Assembly: GCA_027596075.1 (NCBI GenBank)
Contig: JADGJC010000282.1
Location: forward strand, 1 to 52,534
Source: Rhizophlyctis rosea
Taxonomy: Eukaryota > Chytridiomycota > Chytridiomycetes > Rhizophlyctidales > Rhizophlyctidaceae
DNA: 52,534 bases
Reading direction: 5' to 3'
Shown here piece by piece: positions 1 through 10,400 of the stretch (positions are counted from its first letter, which is position 1; each line of letters starts with the position of its first letter). Under the pieces are notes generated by a model. The model made no database searches. It was not told the origin of the DNA and saw only the letters and a program-made list of their open reading frames with translations. The position numbers were made by a program, and so were the translations under genes.

Positions 1-364
1 GGGATGTTGGTTGGGGTTGTGTGGAAGTGCATATGTGGGGTTGTAAAAGTAGTAAGAGGCAGAAGGGTAAGGATGGGTTGGGGACTTTAGGTGACGGTGG
101 CCGTCAATCAAGGCTATGCGACATCTCTGATGACGCCCTTGGATTGACCGCCATAAGTTCACCAAAAGCCTGCCCCAAACCACCCCACCGCATTGCGAAG
201 AAATGTTTTACTATTGCTAAACATTCATAAACATCAAACAGATGACGAACGAAACGAAGAAGTCAGACGCCATTATGAACTTAACGCCAGAAGAGTTCAC
301 CGATACTGCCATCGATGGCTCAGAGAGCCAAAGGGTTGCAGTATAGGTTTTTCACTTCTGGACG

Positions 365-895
365 TTACGGACATTCATCTTCCTGCGAAATGTCCTCGCT
401 GCACTTCCACTCCCCATCCGCCGCTGAGTCCAAGCATTCCAAAGCGTCCATGTTTGTGTTCATGTTCATGTTCAGGCTCTCGTTGATGTCCATGTTCGCA
501 GCCGCCGACACCATCAACCCGTAACCGCTTCATCCACCATCAGCACTCCAAGCCATGCCCTTGTCAGGCACCTTACCAGCCCTACCACCACCGACATCAG
601 CAATGATTAAAAGCGAATCAACGTCGGTGCATTCCCATACGACACCGTCGGCAAAGTTGGTAGGGGTGATTGTTTCGGCGGGGGAAGGAGCGGAGGCGAG
701 GTTGGGGCTGCCGCGGCGGAGTTTGATTTTGTGGGTGTGACGGGGGAGAGAGAAGAGTAGGAGGAGGTCGTTGTAGGCGTAAGCGTATCCGTTGCGACGG
801 GCGGGGTGCGCCGGGGGGTGTGGGAATGGGGTTGTGGTGGCCGGTTTAGGTGGGTGTTGGGCGTGGGAGAAAGAGGAGGAGGGAGAGGATGAAGG
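365..895 (-). pseudogene. possible minus-strand coding remnant with an in-frame TGA
   Basis: On the minus strand one frame is open from about 895 down to a TGA at 530-532, then continues in the same frame to a TAA at 365-367. The upstream part is Pro/Ser rich and then becomes protein-like (GVVWECTDVDSLLIIADVGG). The part after the TGA is acidic and Asn/Met rich (MDINESLNMNMNTNMDALEC) and looks coding in composition. I found no splice pair that removes the TGA and keeps the frame. It may be a decayed gene, the tail of a longer gene with a fortuitous extension, or not coding. No family was recognised and no start was found. Confidence 0.25.
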
Positions 896-2534
896 TTATA
901 GGGAGGGGGTGGTGGTGGGGTAGAGGAGGCTTGCACCTCACAAAGAGAGGAGTATCAACTGGCCCACGCTATTTTCACGGGGTACGGTGTAGAGAGAGAA
1001 GCTGTGGGCAAAACGGGAAGGGGCTTGAATAGAAAAAGTGCAACGCCAGAATCATACGCCTACTGTGGCTGGTGTTGCTCTGCAATGTGTCATATGCGCA
1101 TGGTGTAAATCTTCTTGACCAACCCACTATCCGCAGGGAAGAAACATTCTCGCCACTATGAGGAAGAAGAGCAACAGGGGAAATCTGATGTGCGGTATGA
1201 GTGATTTGGCGTACCTATGTCCCCCCATCGTAGTGGTCATCGGGTCCCACGAGCTGTGCTTCATTCTGAATAGACCGGTGCTCCAACTTCTCCACTGTGC
1301 CCTGTGCTGGTTGGGAGGTGTGGTGAGACCATAAGGACCCTGGCGTCTGACGTGACACAAAGGTATCACAACTCTCCCTGGGCTGCGAACAACAGGTCAG
1401 CCAAACTAAACTCCCTTGAAAGTCTTGTTCGTTTTGAGAGCAGAATCGCCAGAAATTTCGACAAGTCAACGTTGACACCACATAACAGCCATTTCATATC
1501 ATAGACCACTTCTTGGCAGCTCACGGCTTGCAATACTGGTTGTATTGTCCTGATCTCACTAATACATGATATATACAGAACAAAGGCACTGTCAGACCGC
1601 TAGCTACAAGTCACTTGAGACTGTAGGGTGCAAAGTATGTGAGAATACTGCACGCTCCTCGTCAGGGGTCACCACCACTGCAAAAAGAAGAAATTGCAGT
1701 GACCCCCGTCCAGGCCCCCCCACCGTGTCAATCACACCCTCCCCAAACAGCATAAAAGAAATCGCACCCCCTCCCGCCAACAGACACTTCTTCACCCGCT
1801 ATTCTCATTCTGGCTCATCTTACATGCACGACTCTCAACCTGCGAAGTTGATCTAGACGTGGCCTGGATCTGTCTTGTTTGTTTCGACAAGGGGCAGTAG
1901 CTGTATTGTCTAGTGATACACGGTGGTGGCGCACAAAAGCATCATACTGCAGGGCAAGGCTACCTCACTTCAGCGTCCTCGCAACGCCACACGCGTGGGT
2001 CCAAGTCCCCATCCCCCGAGGCAGGTGCAATTGAGACAAGACACCCGGGGTAGCATATCTGACGCGACCTTGGAAAGATGTTTCCAAGGCCCGGGGCACA
2101 GTAACGGTCTCCCGGAGTTGAGTCGCCGTTGTCTGAGGGATGTCGTACTGGGTCTGTGAAAAGTTTGACGTTGTGTGAGAATGGCGTAAAGCCGATATGA
2201 TGGATGGGTGCATTATTGATGGATGGCGAGGCGATACGAACCTTATACCCTCCAGTGTGCCGTGAACCAATGTGGGAGTCAAACAAAGTTGGAAGCGGGG
2301 TGAAGAAAAAATTTGATACGAATCATGAGCGGGGGGTGATCTTTAACGACTTCGCTGCATAAGCCACGACCCTCAAAAATGCATGATGCAATGACGTAAT
2401 GATGTAAACAAGGATGAAACTCCATCCATCCAAACACATGATACTTGCTAGCAAATGAACAGGTATTCTATTGGACAAATATAAAATTACAAAATTGCAT
2501 GCTAAACCCCCCTCTCGCCTCCAATTAACATCGC
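896..2534. other. no recognisable gene
   Basis: Short ORFs occur on both strands, but none has a recognisable domain, convincing composition or paired splice sites. The last 200 bases before 2535 should hold the 3' UTR of the elongation factor gene, which reads leftward into this stretch. Confidence 0.5.
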
Positions 2535-4782
2535 TTATTTGAACACCTTGCCTGCATGATGGTGAGATGTTAGTTGGTGTGATGTCATGGGCAACACAAA
2601 AATAAACATGCAACGACGTACCATCAGCGAACTTCTTGCCCTCAATGGTCTCGTCCCAGGCGAAGTAGGCGTCAACCTCATCGCGGACCTTCTTATCTTG
2701 GTCGTCGACGCGGGTGAACTCGTAGGACTCGAAGTCGGCAGCCTCAGTGACCTCGGCGGGAATGCCGTGGCCACGGAACACCCAGTAGCCCTGGATGGCG
2801 TTGTTGTTGTCCTCACCGAGAACAAGCATAGAACCGAAGGCGCTAAAAGTTGGGGAAGTGTGAGGAATCCAATCCGGCAAATTACCAAACTCCTTCACAA
2901 AACGCGTGGAGCCGTAGATACTTACTACTTCCTTGCCTTCTCCAACCGTTGGAAGAAACCACCAACGAGGTTGCTGGACATGAAGGTCATGGTCAACTCG
3001 TTGTTGTACTTGTAGACGGCCTTGTAGATGGAGAAGCCCTCCTTGTCGTAGTTCTCCCAGAACCAGTTGACGGCGGTGGGGCGGGTGTCGTTGTTGGAGT
3101 AGAAACGCTTCCAGTTCTCGAGGTTGAAGGAGGATGGGGGGAGGAGGTCCAAGGGGTTCTTGCCGGCGGGCTTCTCGTCGGCGTACGAGGGCTCATCCTC
3201 CTCATCGTCGTCGTCCTTCTTGGCGGCCTTCTTCTCAGCCTTGGGCTTGGGCTCGGCCTTGGGCTTCTCAGCCTTGGGAGCCTTCTCAACCTTCTTCTCT
3301 GTAGACGGTAAATGGAGTCATTACCGAGCACCAACCGGAGTAACCGCCAAAGCAGATCATGCAATCACGACGGCAGAAACTTACTCTCAGCAACGGCCAT
3401 CTTCTCAGCGAGGACGACCTCACCAACAACCTTAGCGAATTTGGGTTGGTTGACCACGGTAAGGAACCAACGGTTCACGTTCGTGTAGGGGGAGCGGAAA
3501 GTGGGGTCGAAGACCTGGATAGGAAGATTCCACTGTCACAATGGATGTTCTGGAAGGTTTACATAATTCAATACCCACGGTGCGGTAGAACTGGATGAGG
3601 GTGGTGGCAACAACGATGTCAGCAAGGGTGACGGTCTCGCCGACGAGGTAAGTCCTGGTCAACAAGTGCTGGTTGAGGACGTTCAAGACGCGCTTAGCAT
3701 CCTCTTGGGCCTTCTTGGTGGTTTGGGGGTTCTCGGGAAGGAAACCATAGATGGGGAAGAGCCATCCAGCGGCGATAGGGACCCACTCGTTGTCGCTGAC
3801 GGCGATCCATTGTTGAACCTGAGCAGCCTCCTTCTTGTTGGCACCGAAGAGGGTGGTGTCTTCCTTCAATGAGGCAACTACAGGAGAAGTAGGTCAGCAA
3901 TCGTTGTAGATGATTCGAGGATAGTGAAGATCATGATTTTATAAAGAGCTCCATTATTTTGACAAGTACGAGGAACGCAAAATGCGTCAAACGCCAGACA
4001 CAGTCCAGAATATGGTTCCCACATTCACCATGCATATCGCCATATTCCATTTTTCCGTGAATGCATGTTCCAATATGTATGTTGAAAGCGCTTTCGAGTC
4101 CCTCTCAATTTTAGCAGGAAAACTTTTCCCGGGAAGAAGCTTGCCGTATGCAAGCACCAATTGTTTCTGATGGAAGATTCCCAAAATGGTGTGCGCCCTC
4201 CCTGTTGTCCTCCAGATCCAATTTTCTCATTCGAGCTGCTTTCCTCCCCGCAATCCATCCGCCAAGCGCCGACTTATTATGATCATATGACGAAACTCAC
4301 CGTAGTAAGCGATAGCGTTGGACTCGTACAAGTTGAAACCGTCGGCGCCCTCGAAAACGGGGACCTTGCCAAGAGGGAACTTGGCGAGGAACTCGGGGGT
4401 CTTGTTGTCGACACCCATGTTGATGGCGACCTCCTCAACGGTGAGGTCATTGTAGGCGGCAGCGATGTGCACCTTGGCAACGCGAACGTTGTTGGGGTCT
4501 ATGAGTATGCCGATGTTAGTAAGATCAGTACGAGGGATGGCTACGTGTTGGTGGTTGTGAGACAGCACTGGCACAAGACTTACAGCTGAAGATTTTCTAG
4601 ATGATATGAAGCGGGAGGGAAATGCGTGAGAAGGAGCATGGAGGAAGATCAGATGTCAGAGAAGATTCCCAGATGGTTCAGAAATGACAAAGACGAAGCA
4701 GAGTTTGCAATTCAGCAACGCCTTAGCGTTCAGCCGGTGCCCAAAAATCCGCAGCCTAACTACTTACGCCAACGGAAGTCAT
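2535..4782 (-). CDS. translation elongation factor 1B, gamma subunit (eEF1G)
   Basis: Structural subunit of the eEF1B guanine-exchange complex that recycles eEF1A during cytosolic translation. Exons on the minus strand: 4782-4768, 4596-4584, 4498-4301, 3877-3579, 3514-3385, 3298-2926, 2842-2622, 2551-2535; total 1266 nt, 421 aa. The N-terminal half is a GST-like fold (about residues 1-215: thioredoxin-like part with PLGKVPVFEG and LYESNAIAYY, then a helical part with VNRWFLTVVNQP). A Lys/Glu/Ala-rich linker (about 220-260) follows. The C-terminal conserved EF1G domain contains NPLDLLPPSSFNLENWKR, SNLVGGFFQRLEKARK and a WVFRG-type strand, and ends GKVFK. The start ATG is followed by only 15 coding bases before a GTAAGT donor. 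Exon 2 is 13 nt and the last exon 17 nt. The reading frame closes exactly across all seven introns. Confidence 0.96.
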
Positions 4783-5796
4783 GGTGATGGAAGATTCGTT
4801 GATCAAGAGGTTGTTCAACAGATGAGGATGGAGGGGCGTGGGAAAGTCTCAAAAATAGCCCGAATGTTGTGGTGTCGCTTATTTGTTGTGGTGGTTGGTG
4901 ATGGTGGGAAGTGGCTTTTCTTTGAAAAATGGTGGGGGCTAGTTGAGTCACACCGTGTCAGTTGGGTGGAGAACCAGAAACTGTGGTGATTGGTGGAACA
5001 ACCAAACGTGCCCTCACCCGATGGTGGTGGTGCAGTCAGCTTCGTCCGGTGACTGTGCTCCCGATGTAAACTTTGGAACTTGACCGTTGAGTTGAGAGCC
5101 GTTGTGGGAACTTTCGGTTCATCAAAAGGTTGAATGGAACGGTCGAACCGAGGGAGCCAAATTGAGCGTTATCACTGAGAATGCACGAGTTCGACTCCTA
5201 CAGGAGGACTACACCGATCAACTGGTCGCCATTGTTTTGGGATGTACGGTTGCTCTGTCATCGAGTCACAACTGCTGCGATATTGAGGTTGAGTTCTCAT
5301 GGAAGACCCGAAAAATGCATACTATACATCGCTTTCGGAACCAGTGGGACTCATGTTCAGATCATGCACTGTTACAGTAGGATTGTAAACCTTGACTACT
5401 GGGGTTGTGGTTGCGAACGTTACATCCCCTTCGTCACAGCCATGAGGACCACGTTATTCCTTTTAACAGAGAATTTTTGTGGTCGCTCATACTTCTTGGG
5501 TCCTCACTGATTGGTCAACAGTAATGGTCATGAAGCAATATTGCAAAGCGGGAGATAGAGCAAAACAGCAGACGAATACTCTTCATATTAGATATAGACA
5601 AACACAGCCAAAGTAATCAGACAGAAGCAAACTACAAAAGTGTGAATACACAAAACAATAGAGGTCTGAAAAGCCTACTCCCAGCCACATAAACACCAAA
5701 GTTCCCAGTCACCCGCATATGTACACCAGAAATCACGCGCATTACTACATAGTATGCTTGACACACGTCATTACACTAAGAATGTTCTTGGTATCA
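4783..5796. other. intergenic region upstream of eEF1G
   Basis: Holds the promoter side of the leftward elongation factor gene and the 3' side of the leftward membrane protein gene. Short ORFs on the plus strand (5102-5510) have no recognisable features. No RNA gene or repeat was seen. Confidence 0.45.
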
Positions 5797-6322
5797 TTAC
5801 AAACCGCCGAAGCCGTTACGGAAAGCCATGGCACAGATAGCGATGATGAGAGGGAAGGATAGGAAGCCGAGACCAAGGTGTGCAGCAAAGTGGCGGGTGA
5901 AGAAGGCAGCGGCAATGTGGAGGAGGGAGAGGACCATGAAAAGCCAGGCGAGTGCGGAAGTCGCCCGAGTGGCTCCATAACCGAAGGAGGTGTAGGTAGT
6001 AGCAGCAAGGAGCATTAAGAACACTGCATCAAAGAGTGTGAGTATGATTTCATGTTTGCGAGATATGCTCCACAACAAACTTACAAGTCTCAGCCTTCTT
6101 AGCGGCATCAGCAGCCCTCCAGTGTACAGGATGCTTGTTGGCAACGGGAGCTGTGCTACCGCTGTCAAGCATACCACCACGGCCGGTCCCGCCGACCGTG
6201 TTGGTAGTTGGGGCCCTCCCACGGAAGAAAGCAGAAATAAGGTACGCGAGGGCCCATGCAACAAGGAGGACGAAGGTAGCGGCCCACATATGCTTGATGT
6301 AAGTGTTGTCAGTGAAAACCAT
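5797..6322 (-). CDS. small four-helix membrane protein, unknown function
   Basis: Two exons, 6322-6085 and 6023-5797, joined through a GTAAGT donor and a GATGCAG acceptor; 465 nt, 154 aa. Hydrophobic segments lie at about residues 12-33 (MWAATFVLLVAWALAYLISAF), 80-96, 101-120 (SALAWLFMVLSLLHIAAAFF) and 128-147 (LGFLSFPLIIAICAMAF). A Gly/Thr-rich hydrophilic loop follows helix 1. There is no obvious cleavable signal peptide, because the N-terminus is MVFTDNTYIKHMW and helix 1 looks like an anchor. I do not recognise the family. Coding is well supported by the spliced frame and the regular helix pattern. Confidence 0.8.
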
Positions 6323-7423
6323 TTTGAATGATGTGGTTGGTGTTGATGTAAGTGAGAATGTAAGGTGTTGCTAGGTGGTGTGGGTGCCGCGTTTGTGCTC
6401 GCTAGTGCTGTTGACTTTGACTAAAGGAAAGAGGGGAAGTACCACCTTTGGTTTATTATAGGACTTCGGAGCATTTGTCCATGCACGACGCAGGGAGTGA
6501 CGAAGTCATTTGACAGTTGGCATTGACGTAGGTGTTTGCATCACGGCATGACTGCGCATTGCAGGCGACGGGCTGGAAGCTCAGCCGGACCTCCAAGCGG
6601 CAATCGAACCTGCGACGTTCATGATCGTCCAAAATCTTGTGCTACCATCACTACGCAACCGTGATACGGTGGTAGCGTCCAATTTCATGGACGGTAACGG
6701 CGTCAGTCACAGGATGATGTTTGAACCATTTTCGCAAATGCATCGAAACCGAGATCGTCTATGACCATCGATAACACGCATGAGTAAGTTTATGATTTGC
6801 CAAAAGACATCACGCGCGCTACTCCTATGAGTCCTATTTACGTGACTGTCTCATTACGCTTATGGGTGGCGAGCGGTCAGATGAAGCTGTATGCTCGACA
6901 CCAAAAGTGGAAGTAAGTTGTTCATGATAATCCTGGTCGACTCAGAGGTCTTGTCAAGATCAAGGTGTTTCCGACAATTTGTGCAAGGTTCAAGCTCTGC
7001 AAGCTCTGTTCTTCACAACAAGATCATTTTTTGGCGGTCCAACAAGAAGACACGCGAGGGCTCCAAATCTGTGAGAAAATGTTGACGACATTGGATGCAA
7101 TCCACTTTTTGGTGGTGTGCCTGGCTTACATAACGCGCGTTTCGATTCAATGTGGCGCCGGTCATGGACCCTGATTTTCGTGGGTCCAACAAGATCCGCG
7201 TTCAATCCAAATCTAATTACCAACTTTTTTTCTATCTTTTTCTCATATTTTATACAAAATTACGACAAATTACAAACAACAAAAAAGCAGACAAAATCTA
7301 ACACTAAGCTGATGGCAACGAGAAAGCTACAAAACTAATCTAAGAAAATGCCCGAACACCACCAACACAACGCGGACGTTATTGGCAGTCCCAACCCCTC
7401 TACATCCCAAAGGCATCACAACC
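6323..7423. other. intergenic region with a tRNA-like relic
   Basis: No protein gene was recognised. The minus-strand tRNA-like segment is listed separately. Two loosely similar stretches around 7022-7058 and 7172-7200 share GGTCCAACAAGA followed by CGCG, which hints at an old imperfect duplication. The right part is AT-rich and probably contains the 3' UTR of the leftward NRPS gene. Confidence 0.4.
6590..6660 (-). repeat. tRNA-derived relic or SINE head
   Basis: On the minus strand a near-perfect RNA polymerase III box B (GGTTCGATTGCC, 6610-6599) lies about 43 nt downstream of a box A-like string (TAGTGATGGTAGCAC, around 6653-6639). That D-arm can pair GTG with CAC. No acceptor stem closes the cloverleaf and the anticodon stem is poor, so this is not a functional tRNA. 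A degraded tRNA or the head of a tRNA-derived SINE fits best. Confidence 0.35.
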
Positions 7424-10400
7424 CTACATCAGCCTAAACGCCTTCTTCTTCCGCATAACTTTAGCCATATCTCCCAACTTCGGGTTCTTCAGCACATCAA
7501 TGATCTCCAACTCGTAACCCGCAATTTTGCATTTTGCCACAACGGAAATAGCCCGGATACTGTCACCGCCCAATGAAGAGAAAGAGCTCTGCAACCCCAG
7601 CTTGGTGACATCAACGCTTAAAACTTCGCTGATTGCCTTCGCAAGAGCATTTTCGGCATCAGTTTGGGGAGGGGTTCCGCCGTCCTTGGCGATGTCGGTT
7701 GAGGTTAGGGACCTGATGTAAGCCTTCAGCGCCTTGAGATCCGTCTTTCCAGATTGGGTCAAGGGGAAGTTGGTGAGCGGGATGTAGAGTTTCGGGAGCA
7801 TGTGGGTTGGTAGGGAAAGGTTGTTCTGAAGGAGCTCGATCTGTTCATCCATCGCGGATGTCATTGGCGCAACCAACGCTGCCGCACCCTCCTCATTGCC
7901 CGGCTCGAAACCGCCATACAACTCCTCTGGCAACGTCAAGAAAGCAACAAGAGCCTCAACATCATTTGCAAGCTTCCCAACCACCACAACCGCATCATCC
8001 ACCAACTCCGTATCCATGATTGCGTTCTCAATCTCGCCCAGTTCGATGCGAAGCCCATTCAACTTGATCTGCTGGTCCCGTCTACCCAAGAACTCGAATG
8101 AGTTGTCCGACAGATACCGAGCCAGGTCTCCCGACAAGTACATGCGTTCCCCTTCCACAAATGGATTGGCGGTGAACAAGCGTTCGGTGATGATGGGGCG
8201 GTTTAGGTATCCTCTTCCGACTTGTGGGCCGGCTAGGACAATCTCTCCAACACCGCCATAGGGAGCAAGACGATGGCTGTTGGGTGCCATCAGGTAGACT
8301 CGCACGCTGGCGAGAGGACTTCCGATGGCTCGAGGGTTTTCGCCTACTTGAATGGTTCTTGTAGTTGAAACTACGCACACTAAAGTACAAAGCTGTTAGA
8401 AACCGAGAAGAAACAAAAAAACAAAGTTACAAGAATCACCAACCTTCCGTAGGTCCATAAACGTTAATCACCCGGCACGACTTGCCCCATTTAGCATACA
8501 ACTCGGGCGTAGGAGCCTCCCCGCCCATAATCAACAACTTAAAGTTTGGCACCTGCTCTGGTTGGACCAACTTCGCCACAGTCGGCGTGACCAACATCTC
8601 CGTCACCTCCAACTTATTGATAACGCCGGCCAAATCCGTCAACAACGCATTCTTAGGCGCGCTGCAAAGCGTTCCACCAGTGCTGAGAGTAACAAAGATG
8701 TCGTAGATTGATGCGTCCCAAACGTAGTTGGAGAATTGGAGGCACCGACTGTTGGAGCTGCTGCCGTAGACTTCCGCCATGGAGCGTAGGGATGTTGAGG
8801 CGTTTTCGTGGGTTAGGAGAGTTCCTTTGGGTGCGCCTGTGGAGCCGGATGTGAAGATGATGTAGGCCAGGTTGTAGGGGTGGAGGTTGAGGACGATGGG
8901 GTTGGAGGTTGGGTAGGAGCTCAAGTCTAGCCGGTCGATAGCAACCACCTCCGTCATGGCACCGTCCAAAAGACTCATATCGGCCTTCTCGACAAATGCA
9001 ATGGGTGATCGACACTCTTCAACAATGAAATGTAACCTTTCCAGTGGGTTCTCGGGGTCCATGGGAACGTATGCTCCTCCGGCTTTGAGGATGGCGAGAA
9101 TGGCGATGTACATCCAATAGGATTTAGGGAGGCAGAGGGCGACGATACTTTCGGGTTTGACTCCCTTCGAGATTAGGTAGTGGGCCAATTGGTTGGCGCG
9201 CATGTTCATGTCTTGGTATGAAAGAGGGTTCTGTCCGAGGAAGTGGAGTGCGGGAGCCGTAGGGGTTGATAGCGCGTATTCTTCAATCTCACGGTGCAAC
9301 ATGTCTCCATCGTACATTTTTGGTGCGGGAGATAGAGAAGCCAAGAGTCTACGTTCATCATCACCAAGCAAATCCAATTCCGCAATGGTCCCTTCTGGTT
9401 GATTGGCGAAACCCAACAACGCATTTGTCAAGTGGGTAAGACAGAACTCGGCGTTTTGAAGAGGGAACTTGCTCTTGTCGCAAGTGATGCGAACTTCCAA
9501 CGTCCCATCGGGTTGATCCTCCACGTCAACAGTAATGTACTCCGTCTCATACACCGACCGATACTTCTCATACCGCGTGATGGGCCACTCCTGAGGTTCA
9601 GTGGAGTCGTCCTGAACGAGGATGTTGACTAACGTATTGAATAAAGTAGCTGAGTGACCGCCTTGCGCCAAGGCTCGCCGAACACCAACACTAGAATACT
9701 TCATCATCCCCCAGAACCGCGCATCCGTTTGCTGAATATGTTCCTGAATAGTAGACGACTCCACCACCTTCACGCGCTGCGGAACAATAGTCAACGCCGG
9801 CCCATTAATTCTCGTAATCCCATCAAGATTCGCCTCCCTCCCGGACAACGTCGTCCCAAATATCACATCATCCGTCCCCGTGAACCGACTCACTACCAAC
9901 GCCCAAGCAGCATAAATCACCGACCCCGGCGTGACGCCCAACGAAGCCGCAACCTTCCGAATCTCCAGGTTCTGCACCCTCTCTCGGACGCAAATACTCT
10001 CCGGTTCAACCCCAGTTGTGGCGACCTCTAATCTACTCTCCGTAGCCTCATCAAGGTAGCGGCCCCAGAATGAATCTGCCGAAGCTTTGTTCTCACTCTC
10101 TATGTGGCGGATCAGTTTGGAGAACGCGGGACGGTCGACGGTGGCGGTTTCGTCTTTGTAGAGGGCTGCGAGGTCCTCGAAAGAGAATTTGGAGCTCCAG
10201 TAGTCGAAGAGGGAGTGGTGGATTGTGAAGACTAGTAGGGCGTCTGTTTCCGTTGTGGGTCTGAGATGGGCGACGCGGATATGTGCTGCACCCAGTTCCA
10301 TCCGAACGTCCTTATCCTTCCGAAGGAACTCGTCCAACTCGACTACGGCAGGTTCCACATCCCACACCGCCGCTGCAACGTCCTTTAACACCACATTGAG

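Noticed and set aside
2323..2898. 191-codon minus-strand ORF as a separate gene
   Set aside because: It is exon 7 of eEF1G read through its flanking introns; homology is explained by the spliced model.
6590..6660. Functional tRNA gene
   Set aside because: No acceptor stem pairs and the anticodon stem has mismatches; only the D-arm and box B are tRNA-like.
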